This document shows positions 22,801 through 35,200 of a stretch of 64,000 nt of DNA, piece by piece. A program made the position numbers and the translations under genes. How positions within the stretch are numbered: the stretch's first letter is position 1; each line of letters opens with the position of its first letter. This stretch comes from Heterocephalus glaber. Lineage: Eukaryota; Chordata; Mammalia; Rodentia; Bathyergidae. Under the pieces are notes generated by a model that searched no databases, was not told the DNA's origin, and worked only from the letters and a program-made list of their open reading frames with translations. The stretch spans positions 8,869,359-8,933,358 of the forward strand of contig NW_004624748.1 in NCBI RefSeq assembly GCF_000247695.1, written 5' to 3'.

Positions 22801-25800
22801 TCATTGTATCATTTAATTCTTATTTAACCTTATGGAAAATACTATTCCAATTTAAATTTTTTTTTAAATTTATTTATTTATTGGTACCGGGGATCGAACT
22901 TGGGTCCTTGCGCTCGCAGGGCAGGCGATGGAACCACTGAGCTATATCCCCAGCCCTAAATAAAAATTTTAAACTCTTATAAAGGAATTTCTCCATGTTA
23001 ACCAACTGAAACATGCTGGAACTAGAAGTCAAACTGAAATCTCTCTGATGTCAAAGCCTTGGTTTTGGGGGGCACGGGTAGTACTGGGGATCTAACCGAG
23101 GGCCCTGTGCTTGCTAGGCAATCCATCTACCACTGATCTAAACCCCCAACCCCAAAGCCTTGGTTTTTATCCCTTGGTGTAAATAAAGAAGCATTTGTTA
23201 ATATGATAGCTAATTTCTAATCATTCATCCTAATGCTGATGCTTTAATTCAGCTAAAATATTTGCCTAGTTAATAGAATAAGCAAGATTCCTTTCTCATG
23301 TATTCTCTTTCCCTGTACTTTTATTTCTCAAGAAATTTGATCACTTTTGATTCTCCAGAACATTTGATGTAGGTCAGTGGAAAACAAGAAGAAAAGGCTT
23401 TCTGCTTCTCCTTGATCCTTAGCTGAAAACAAAATCATAAGATATTACTCTGAATTGAAGAAAGTGTCCATTAATCTACATGTTCATATAAAAGACATTA
23501 CAGAATCACAATCAAGAAAAGTAAATTTGGTGGGAAAGGGTGAGGTTTTGAAGGTCCTGAAACCATATCAAGTCAGAGCTACTTTCACTCAACACCCATT
23601 CAGGCTCTGCTGAAATGGTGAATTCAGCTTACCACAGTGTAAGATGGTGATGTTTTTACCTTGATGAACTGCTCCTTAGATCTGCTAGCTATTATTTCTG
23701 CATGTTCACCTGTTGTGTTTGTAGTGGACCATGTGAGAAGGTCCGTGCTTTGCATGGAAGCCAGCTCACCTTCTGTTTTAACCCACAGCGTTTTGATGGG
23801 AGATGTAGAAGATCTTATTCGACAGCAGACTTTCAATGATACAGTCAGCCCCCGGGCGTCCTCATCATACTATGAACAATATCACTCACTAAATGAAGTA
23901 AGTCATCACACTGCCCTTCAAAGCTGCTATTACCATTCCAACAATAGAAATTATCAAAGAACTGTAATTGATGGAGGATGACAAAAAAGATCATATTTGG
24001 GTTGATTTTATGGCAGTGATTCATTCTTTTATAGATATCCTCCCTGGGAAGATTGCATTGTATGTGGTAAACTATCCATAAGGAGGGTGTTTGTGCATAG
24101 CTAAGAGTATCTCCAGTCTCTAGGGGTAACACTGAATGCTAAAGAACAACAGAAAATGAAATACAGGATTTTAAAATTTAAATTACCACAAAAATTTACC
24201 AGTCTAATTACTCATGTCTCTTTGGATCATTATCCAAAATTTATTCTTAGTAAATAACTGCAAGATTATGTCACTAAATTAAAACAATATATTTACTTAC
24301 ATTTAATATACTGTAAATAAATGTGTTTTAATCCTTTGAAGAGGAACCTACTTAAACTAATATAGTAATAATAATAATAATAATGCCTGTATTTTAAGTT
24401 TTAAAACACTAGATTATTTTCCTTTCAGTACTTATAGGTTTCAATTTTCCTAGAGGGAATTTGAACATATTTCTAACATTCAGTTACCCTCAGTAAGCTT
24501 TCATGTAGTACATGAAGAGCCATTTTTTCATCGTTTTTAGTTGAAGGGTAAATCCCTCAGAGGATTTTCAGTTTTGTACAGTATACTCTGAGAAACAGAA
24601 ACACCTTGATGACTTTTGTTCTCCCTTAGGAGTCTATGCTAAGATGTCTAATATAAGTATTTTTAGTATCTCGGACTAGGTGACCAGAAACTGTTAGGGA
24701 TCACACCCATGGCTTTCAGACACCTAAGACATAGATAATAAGAATCAATTTTATATTTAATCTTTAAGAGCATCCAGTCCTTTCCAGTTAGTTAAACCAG
24801 AATTCAGTCTGCTTCTAGAATCCATATGCCTGGCTGATTGATATGGGTAATAAAATTGTATCCCCTCTTTTATCTCTCATATCTTACATCTGTTTCACAC
24901 AGAGCACTCCCCTCCAGCATCTGTCACCAGCAAAGCATAACAAAAATACAAAGCGGCTAAGTAGGCATGACTTGCAAACCACAGAAGATGAATATGTCAC
25001 TGTTGTATTGAGTGTGATGGGGAAAGGGAAATGACTTAAACAGAAGTATTTTTTTTAATATATTTTAATTCTTCTTTTCAAAAAGTTGTTTTCTTACTTG
25101 TTGGAAATGACAGGAAAATACAAATATATGACTATGTTGGTTTGCTAGGGATTCTATAACAAAATACCATAGTCTGTGGTTAAATATGAGAAATTTATTT
25201 GCTCACAGTTCTAGAAGCCAAAAGCCTGAGGTCAAGATCCCAGCAGATTTGTTTTCTTCTGAGGCCACTTGACTTGTAGATGACTGCTTTCTTGTTTCCT
25301 CACATGGTTTTTTCTCTGTGTGTCCACGCTGTAGTTTAGATATAAGCCCCCTCCAAGTCTTATGTGTCTGGAAGGTGATGGGACCATTGGGATTCTGTAC
25401 TCACCTCTGGATTCATCCATTGATGAGTTCAGTAGCTGAATGTGGTGTAAGAGATAGGGCCTGCTGGAGATGGGTCACTGGGGGCTGACCTGGATGAGTG
25501 TATGCTTGTCTCTGGTTCCCCCTCTCTTTTTCTCTGCTCCCTGCCTGCCACAGAGTGAGTACTTTTTCCTTCCTATGCTCTTCTGCCATGGAGCCATCCA
25601 ACCATGGACTGAATCTTCTTAAAGTCAAAATAAACCTCTGAGGAGAGCCAAGAATGGGAGAAGAGCTGGACATCTGATGGTACACCGGCCTCCTCCACAC
25701 TGTCCTCACCTTGCTCTCATGGCTGCCATACACCTGCTCACTGCCCAGAACATTTTCCACCACAGCCACTTCAGCAAGTTCCTGCTTGAACAAAGGCATC

Positions 25801-28800
25801 AAGCAGGTGAACATGTTCCTGCCTCAGGCAACAAAGTCCAAGCCATGTATATCTGGATTGACAGTACTGGAGAAGGACTGGCACCCTGGACTGTGGGCCC
25901 AAATGTGCAGAAGGGTTCATTGTCTGGGAGGAATTTTGATGGCTCTTGCACTTTCCAGACTGAGGGCTCCAACAGTGACATGTATCTTACCCCTATTGCT
26001 GTTTCGGGAACCCTTCTGCAAAGACCACAATAAGCAGGTATTCTGTGTAGTTTTCAAGCAGTATAACTGGAAGCCTGCAGAGACCAATTTAGGGCATACC
26101 TGTAAATGGATAATGGAAAGGTACATGTGATAGTTAACTGACTGTGTCAATTTGAGTGAGAAACGCCCAACTAAATTGGATCAGCATAGTTCTGGGCCTG
26201 GCTGAAGGGATTTACTGAAGACAGAAGACCCACCCTGAGTGTGAGTGACAGCAACCAATAGACTTGTTGCATGAATGGAATAAAAAGGAAATGAAGAATA
26301 AAGTTTCACTTCTCTTTCTTCAGAGGAGCTCCAGTCTTTACTTTCTTCTTGGATGTTGTCTGCTGCCTTGCAGCACAGATCCTTCAGCCTTCCAGCCAGA
26401 CCCTTCATCCTCCTGATACAAACTCACATGGGACACTACAGTGAGCTCCAGGCCTTCAACGGGATCCTTCAGATCTCTAGCGCATAGACAGCCTTTTTGT
26501 ACTTTTTCACATCTGACTCTGTGGGTGGTCATTGTAAGCCATCTTGTAAATTCTTATACATTTGTATACCTTCCATTAAATCTGTTTTTCTAGTGAGCAC
26601 TAACTGATTCAGTATGAAACCAGAACCACTGGTTGGGAATGGAACAGGAATATACTCTCATGGGGACAGATAGGCACCCCTTTGGTTGGCGTTCCAATGG
26701 TTCCCTGGGCCCCAAGGTTCATATTACTGATGTGAGAGCAGAAAAACCCTATGGCAAATATTGTGGAGGCTCATTATTGGATCTGCTTGTACACCAGAGT
26801 CAAGAATATAGGGATGAATGCTGAAGTCATACCTGCCCAGTGGGAATTCCAAAAAGGATCCTATGAAAGAAGCTCCATGGGAGATCTCTGCATAGCCCAT
26901 TTCATCTTGCATAGTGTACCTGAAGACTTTGGAGTCATAAGAACCTTTGATCCTAAGCCCCTTCCTGGGAACTGGACTGGTACTGGCTGCTATACCAACA
27001 TCAGCACAAAGCCCATATGGGAGGAAGATGGTCTGAAGTACACTGAGGAAGTCACCTAGAAACTAATCATGCAGCATCAGTACCACATCTGCACCTAAAA
27101 TTCCAAGGAGAGCCTAGAGAATGCCTGCTACCTAACTGAGTTCCATGAAATCCCCAACATCAATGACTTTTCTGCTAACATAGCCAATGACAGCACCAGC
27201 ATCTGCATTCCCTGGACTGTCTGCCAGGAGAAGTAGGGTTACCTTGAAGCCCATTGCCTTTCCACCAATTGTGACCCCTCTGCTGCAACAGAAGCCCTTA
27301 TCTGAACATGTCTTTTCAATGAGACTAGTGACAAGCCCTTCCAGTACAAAAACTAAGTGGACTAGACTTCTGGCATTGAGCCCCTCCTACTTCTTCACCC
27401 TACCCTAACTCTTCCTCATCTCTCTGTCATCCCACTTGTCCCCATTGTAACTCAAAGGGTATAATATCAAGGTCTTTTTTATTCCTCATGCTCCGTTGAT
27501 CTTGCTTTCTTTGGCCAGGGTAGGAATCAAGTTCTTAGTCTTTTCACTCCCTCCCACCCGATTTTCTCTATCACAGAAGCTTTCTAATGTGCTAGTGGAA
27601 CACAGGGAAGGAAACTAACCACTGCTTTCCACTTTGTCAAGTGTGCTTGTCCAGTAGCTGTAGCTGTCCGGGCAAAGCAGATGTGTTGATGAAGGAGCAG
27701 CGGAGGAGGAGGGAATTTTTTTTCAAAGTACTGAAAGGGGAAAGACCTGACTTTGGTCAGGTGAGGATCTCTCTCCTCTTGGTGGAAAGCTGTATTTCCT
27801 AAGGTATAACAAATTTCCTGTTATAAGTAGGAATTAGGTAAGAAAGAGGAGGGGTTGGGGATCAGGGAGGAAAGTGCCCTTGTTCTGCTGTGGTCCTTCC
27901 CTACTTGGGGTTCCATTCCCTCCCCTGAGCACAAAGCCAAATGTAAACCGTTAGATGTCCCTACCTTAAAAAAAGGAAAAGTTCTTATTTCTTTGTCCTC
28001 CATTTATAACACAAAGTAGAGTAGCATTTTTGTATTTAAATGTAAAAACAAAAAAAATTATACATGGGTATGTGATATGTGTTTTTTTTCTAAAAGGAGA
28101 AAACTGTCCTGGTTACTGGGTGCCAAAATTGGTTTAAAAATAAAGATCTCATTTTGGGTAGGGGTGGGCAATGTGGCTCTTGGTCCTTCATTACCACATA
28201 AGGGTGTCCCTGCCCTGCCCAGCCTTCTAGGGGAGGACACTGGGCAGTTAGTGATGCACAGCACTAGCAGTCACCTGAGCCTCACAGCTGGGTTTAAAGA
28301 CACTCATGCTTGTGCAAACCTGGGTCTAGAAGTGTGATTCGGCTCAACTTGAGCTCATCACTGACAAGGGGTTATTTTCCAGTGGGGCTAGCATGTCAGT
28401 AAAGTGGGCCTTTTGAAATATTAAATTTTGGGGGCGGGGGATTTAGCTCAGTGGTTTCGCTGCCTGTTGCACAAACACAAGGACCCGAGTTTGATCCCCG
28501 GTACCAAAAAAAAAAAAGAAATATTAATTTTTTTAAAGCAAAACAAGCTCAGATTTCAATCAAATTTTTAGGGTTTCCAAGTATAATTTTACAGAATTGC
28601 CTGTTTGATTGAGCTGTCTTCCTCCACCTTGCTCATGGAGTTGGGGACAGGGCTGGAGTTAAAACACTTGTAATTTTGTATCTTAATGTCTTTCCTCCCA
28701 GTGCAGAACATTCCTTTCTTAAATTTCCTAAGTTGTTTCTTTTCTGATAAAGCCCACCTCTATCACTACATTTGCCCTACTGTGCTCTGTGCTTGTTTTT

Positions 28801-31800
28801 GTGCTGGCTGCAGCAGGCAGCTGTGGTTTTCTCTTGCCGCCATGACTTTTAGTTGCCACTTGTAGCATGTTCAGATTTAGACAATTCCTCATTTTAGACA
28901 GACTAACTTCCCAGAGCAGTGCTTATAAATCAACTTAACATTTATAAGAAAAACACCAACAAAAAACAAACCCCTCCTCCATTAAATTGTGGGTATCCAA
29001 TATTTATAATCCAGATCCTGGGTATCTCTTTCTGTCCTAATTTCCTCTTCTTATAAGGACACTGGTCAGATTAGTTCAGTATCCACCCCTAGAGCCTTGT
29101 AATTTAACCATCTGTCTTCAAATTTAGTCACATTCTAAGGGTCTTAACATATGAATTTGGTGTACCCAGTTCAGTCTATCCCTATGATATTCCGGAAAAT
29201 ATTTTGGACTTCTTTTCCCCACTCTCTAATCCTAATCCTTTCCAGGCAGTTGGTAAGAACTATCTTTCTCTCAGGAAATTCCTAAGTCTTGCCTTCTTCT
29301 TCAACCGTGATTCTATATCAGCCCTTTCCATGTAATGGCCTAATGGGAAGGAGGATTTTTTTCTTTTGTCATTTTTGGTTTTGTTTTTATTTTTGTCACT
29401 GACTTACATCAGGAAATCTTAAGTAATCTGCTACAGTGTGAAATAAATTGCTAGAAAATACTTATTAAAGAAAATGGCAAGAGAAAAGAACTCTTCAAAG
29501 GATGTTACCTCCGTTATCCCAGGTCAGACTATGAAATAAGTAGTCCGTCCATAAAGCTGTCTTCATACAACACAGCCTCCCCTGTTAGAGAAAATACAGT
29601 GCAAGTATGTTCAACCCACTGCCCACAGGTTGAACACACCTGGCTTGCCTGGGCCTGAGTGAAGAGGAATTGTCTTGGGCCACATATAAAATATGTAATA
29701 TAGATAATGTATATAAGTAACAAAACTTTCTTTTTAAATGTGTGTGTATTTATTTGTTCTGTTTTATTTTGTAGTAGTAGGGACTGAACTCAGGGCCTTC
29801 ACCCAGAGCTATTCCCCTTCCCTTTCTAAGTTTGTTTTTTTGGTTTTTTTTAATTTTGAGGCAGGTTTTTGCTAAGTCGCTAAGTTGCCCAAGTTGGCCT
29901 TGAATATAGTTGTGAAGGACTGCCTAAGGAAGGTAAGGTGGGAAAAAGCTGATGTTTAAGGATATAGAGGTGGGGATTTCTTGGCACCTGTGGAATTTTT
30001 GCTTGTATTTATTTTGTTTTATTTTATCTTTTTGAGACAAAGTCTCACTGTATAGTCCAGGCTAGTCTTGAACTCACTACGTAGTTCAGGCAATTCTCCT
30101 GCTTCAGCCTTTAGAGTTCTGGGATTATAGGCAAGCACCACCATGCCTGGCACTTGTGCAGTTTTGATATGTCTGTTTATTACTATGGATCAGGGGGCCA
30201 TTTAACCATTTTCCAGTCCTTGTGTGTGATGAACAAAGAATTGATTATAGCACAAAATGGCAAAGCAACAGCAGCAAAGTTAATTAAGGTGAAAATATGC
30301 TTGGAGTGAGGGGGCTTGTGTCAGAAAAAGGAAAATAGTGCGACTTTTAAGGACTTAAATGTCCCACCTGCTTTAAAGCATTTATCAGGGTTCCTCCAGA
30401 GCATGACTGACAGGGTACTGAGTCATGTCAGCTGCTGCTGTTGCATGTATTTTCCCATAATTCATCCTGTTATAATTCTATGTATGAGATGCAGTCCTTA
30501 TGCATGAACCTTCAATGAGCTCCAGGTAAAGAAAGGTTACTGCAGGTCATGCCAGTGTGTCTGGTGCACATGTGTCCAGATTTGAAATTTTGGAATTTTC
30601 CAGGGCAGGCTTGGAGGTCTTTACTTTTCTTATCTGTTTCCCTGCAGTAAACCTTAGAACAAGGATTAGGGGGTTGGCTCTGAGACATTGCTCAGGTTCA
30701 GGTGAGTGGAAGTGGTCCAGCAGCAAATGAAGGGGAGCAGCCCCTGGCTCCAGTTGAACTATCCATTTCACTCTGACAGATTGCCTTATAGCTGAGTTGA
30801 CTCCAGTGGTTTACTGAGGGTATTTTATGGAATGTAGTTTTTCCTTGATAACAATATTACATGCACTGGTTTCAGCGCTCTAACAGAACCCTAGAGTAAA
30901 TGGGGCTCAATTTCTCTTCAGCTAAGTTTGCTATTTGAAAACACCTCTAGAAAAGATCCCAGAACTAAAGTCAAGAGTTGATCATTCCCACTTCAGAAGG
31001 TACAGGAGTTTTTTCTATAGCTTTTGGGAAGTTCTTCAGTATTAAAATATGACCAAATTCAATCCTAGAGATCCCAAACCAGACAAGAATTTAGTGCCTG
31101 CTTTGATGTAGATGCTACCTTAAAATCAGTCGTAGAATTTTTGTTTTATTTCCTCTCACTGTCATCTTGACAGAACTTCAAATACTACTGAACTTTGAGC
31201 AAGGAGAGAAGTCCAAATCTAACTTCTCATGGTTTCACTGTTTTGTTTTGTTTTTTCCTTCCAGGCTGTCCTTACCTTTGCCTCTTGTCATTCCGCCAGT
31301 CTCATTGTGCTTGCAGAAGTGTTCAGTGGGAAACAATGACACTGCTGTTTGTTCTGGGTAAAGGCAGTGCCCAGGCTGCCTTCATCTTGAACAATGATTT
31401 TATCTTTTTTTAAAATCTCATGTAAACATGAACCCTTAAATGAACAGTAAAAAGATCTCATGCACAGAGGCAGGGACTAGATGTGAAATGCTTTTAAAAA
31501 TAACTTTCGGGACCCATACTTTAAAGCTTCGTTTTTTCTACTTTGTTACATATTTCTTAGCACTTTTTAACTCTTTCTCTAAACTTTGAAAGTTGTCAAA
31601 AATTTAATTTTATTAACTTTCCTAAGCAGCAAAAGAAAAACTCTACCCTACCTAATGTTTTAGTTCCTCATTTCTTCTATATACAAAGGCTTTTTGAAGA
31701 AATTGTCTGCTTCCTGTAGTCAGGGGAATACTTTGAACTTCTCTTGTGACTAATGTCTGGTTTCTGTTTTCATAGATCTACTCTTGGATAGAAGTAATAA

Positions 31801-32248
31801 CTGAGAAATATCCTGATATGCTTAGAAAAATCCAGATTGGATCATCTTATGAGAAGCATCCACTTTATGTTTTAAAGGTATGTTGTGAGAAGAGTCATTG
31901 TTCTTTCAACTTGAGGGAAGGGATTAATTCTCCAGTGCTTTTTGTTGTAACTAGGATCTTTTTTTCCTTTGAGTTCTGGAAATATTTGTATTCCAAGTGT
32001 TCCTCAAGTTTAATATCCAGCTATTTAGAGGTCATTTATTACCTTTAAATGCTCTTTTAATAATGAAGTGATGATGTAAGAGTGAAGCTCCAGTTCTAGA
32101 TTTGACTCTGCCTATGTTTATGTGACTGTACATGAGCGTTTTAATTTTCAGTGGGCTTCAGCACTCACATTCACAAAATGATCTAGATTATTGTTAACTC
32201 TTTGTTTTATTTGCATCATTACCACCTCAGATAGACTGTCTTAATGTG

Positions 32249-32284
<36 letters not shown>

Positions 32285-35200
32285 CGCTATTTGTTATAAA
32301 CCAAAGTAAAATCTGAACAATCAAACCTAGGGAAGCATAGAAAGCAGAGCAATGCTAGGGGTTCTTTGCAGTAGATCTCTATGATGTCTTCTGCTCCGAT
32401 TTCTGTTTGGTTATTTTCCATTGCAATATCTTATGGAAAAGAATCTGATCAACTTACAGTAACTTGGATAGTGTGTCTTTTCTCAAATAAATTTGCCTTA
32501 GTAAAAGCTAGTGAAAATAGCCACTGAATACAAAATTTTAAGAGCAAGGGCCATAATCACTCCTACTTGTTAGTTTTTAATTCTGTGGTTCTATTTTTTA
32601 CCACTGTCCCTAAAATAATTAAAATAAAGCTCTGAAAAAATGTGATTGATGAAAAACACATTAAATTTAATAACATGGAAATTATACAGATTATGAGAGG
32701 TGAGTCTCTTCAGTTGTCCAATAAAATTTTGAGCCAGGATTTTTCAGTTTTAATCAGTCCTTGACAAGAACTTACAGCACAAACTCAAGCCAGACATGTG
32801 AAATGCTGCGTTCTATTAGTGGTTCAGGTGGTCGATTGGATTTGGTCCATGTAATCATGGTATATCCACCCATGACATTTATGTCACCCATGTCATGTGT
32901 ACTTCTTGGAACTTGTATGTCTGGAATCTGAATGTATGCCTTGAAAAAGCATGCACCCTGGGTACTTTAGTCCTACTCTCACTCAACATAATGTGAATCT
33001 CTGGGGGTCCTCCATATTTCCATCATCAGAAAGAGTGCCAAGAGTTTGCTTTGCGAACTGTCAAGTATGGCAATTAATCTGGACAACTTGGAATTTTCTT
33101 GACCTTGAGTAGATTAAATCAGTCAAATAGTTCTCTTCCCTTGTACAGTTTGGCCATTAGTGGCCATTTGGCTTTCTTCTTTGCTTTGCTGCTGGATATT
33201 AGAGTGGTGTAGATGGCAATATTTAAATCCCTCTTTTTCTTATTTTAAAATTACCCAGGTATATATATGTTACATTTTACAACAATCTTCTCCCTTCCCT
33301 CTATACCCTAAATTGTGTGGTAACTAATTTTTTAAATCAAATAAATTATGATTAATTGTGGAAGTGTTTTTGAGAATTCTTCTACACTTTTTTTCCCCCA
33401 GTACTGGGGATTGAACTCAGGACCTTGCACTTGCCAGGCAGGCATGATGCCACTGAGCAAAATCCCTGGCCTCTTGAGAACTCTTCTAAAGGCTTCAAAG
33501 GCTATCATTTAGAAAAGGGTAGAAAATCTTGTTGTAGAGATTTAGCACCTTGTAGTAACCACCATGCTGTGAATAGTAACAAGGTCTCTGACCCCTGATC
33601 TGTTGGTATCAGTTTGTGTGACGCTACATGTGTAGTCTTTTTCGTGTGAGGTGGGAAAATAGTCTATGCATAAAAAGTGTGCACTCTAGGGAAAATGATG
33701 GGGACACTTCTGTTCCTGCTGTGTCTCCACACCTCCCGTGGAAGGTTACTTGACCGATATCCACCCGTCTACCTCTCACTGAAGTGTAACGATATGGCCC
33801 AGAAAATTAGCTCTCTCATCTCTGCTTCTATCCTTCCAAATGCAGCTCTCAGTGACCAGTCAATTGTGGAAGGATGAAGAGTTTTAAATTAAGATTCGAG
33901 GCTGCAAGCATCAGTCTCAGCTCACACTAGTAGTGAGACTTTAGTTATATCACTATTCTCACCAGCTTTTAATTTTCCTGAGAATTCTCAAAGGCATACA
34001 GAAAGCAATGTGTATACATTCTGTAGATATGTTGAAAGGATTAAATGTAAGTAAAAATTATTATACTGCAACTTACTGCTTTTGCTACTTTTGGGGGTTT
34101 TTGTGCAGGTTTCTGGAAAAGAACAAACAGCCAGGAATGCCATATGGATTGATTGTGGAATTCATGCCAGAGAATGGATCTCTCCAGCTTTCTGCGTGTG
34201 GTTCATAGGCTATGTAAGTATCCACATTAGGTCAGTGTTTCTCAGTGTGGGGTCCAAGATCACCTGGGTCAGAATCCACTGGGCTATAACTAAAATGCAT
34301 TTCCCACTTCAAATCTTGGTACTCTTGACTCAAAATCTGTAAATAAGGCTTGAGAAGCCACAATATTCACAAGTTTTCTGAGTGACTTTTATTCACATAA
34401 AGTTTGAAAACTATGATTTCAGTATTTAAATTGGCCTTACGATAATACATCTTTGGCAGGGGATTTAGCTCAGTGGTTTTGCCACCTGCTGTGCAAGTGC
34501 AATGACCTGAGTTCCATCCCCGGTACCAAAAAAAAAAAAAAGAAAAGATAATTGATCTTTTCCTTCCTGCATTCTATCTGGGGTAAACCCTGAAAATAAT
34601 TAAGAAATATTCACTGATTGTAATATTTTTATTACATAGAAGAAATTTCTGAAGCAGTTATCTAAACTGGGTCCTTATTTATGTGTTTATTAATTTATTT
34701 GAATTGTCTAGACATCTTTTGACACATTCAGCCTTTGAGAACTAAATATAAACCATACCCTTACAGAAAAGACAATGTTTGTTCTTGTATCGTAATAGGA
34801 AATTTTGTCCCTAAAGAAGGAATTGGCATAAAAAATTATATATAAGACTAGTAGCTTGCCATAAAAGTAAAAAATAGAATAGTTATAATCCTCTGTAACA
34901 GGTGAGAACAGTAAAAGTTATACTTCAAATCCTATAAAATGGGTATCTATGTCCTCTACTCCGATGTCTTAGTCACTTTATCATTGTCAAGACACTTTCT
35001 CACACCCACAACTTAAAGAAGGGGAGGTTGATTTTGGTCCATGTTTCAGTCCATAGTCTGCTCGCTCCAAGGCCCAGGAAAGCATGACAGAGGTGCATGG
35101 CAAAGGAGACCAGCTTATGGGGTGGCAAGCAGAGAGATTGCAAGGGACAAGCCAGGAAAGGAGATAAACCCTTCCAGGCCATCCCCCCCAAACACCTGCC

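Larger units (their letters stand above)
25645..28950 (+). pseudogene. GLUL: GLUL (glutamine synthetase) processed pseudogene with long 3' UTR
   Basis: Intronless copy of glutamine synthetase mRNA inside CPB2 intron 4, same strand. The 5' UTR is recognisable from about 25648. The start codon position (25762-25764) reads ACA. The coding part runs from about 25765 to 27354 in broken frames, with recognisable pieces [48 protein letters not shown] and [10 protein letters not shown]. Many indels and stops; no product is possible. A full long 3' UTR follows (GTGGACTAGACTTC at 27356) to about 28948, with an A-rich end. It is interrupted by an LTR-like insertion (26128-26613) and an ID-like SINE (28425-28517). 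Flanks AAAATAAACC (about 25630) and AAAACAAACC (about 28957) look like a diverged target duplication made by LINE-1 machinery. Confidence 0.93.

Noticed and set aside
25413..25814. 133-codon minus-strand open frame
   Set aside because: It is antisense to an LTR-like repeat and the GLUL pseudogene 5' end; no motif.
33677..33877. 66-codon frame with a leader-like start ([10 protein letters not shown])
   Set aside because: Lies between CPB2 exons 5 and 6, has no counterpart in CPB2 and no splice signals that keep frame; probably chance.
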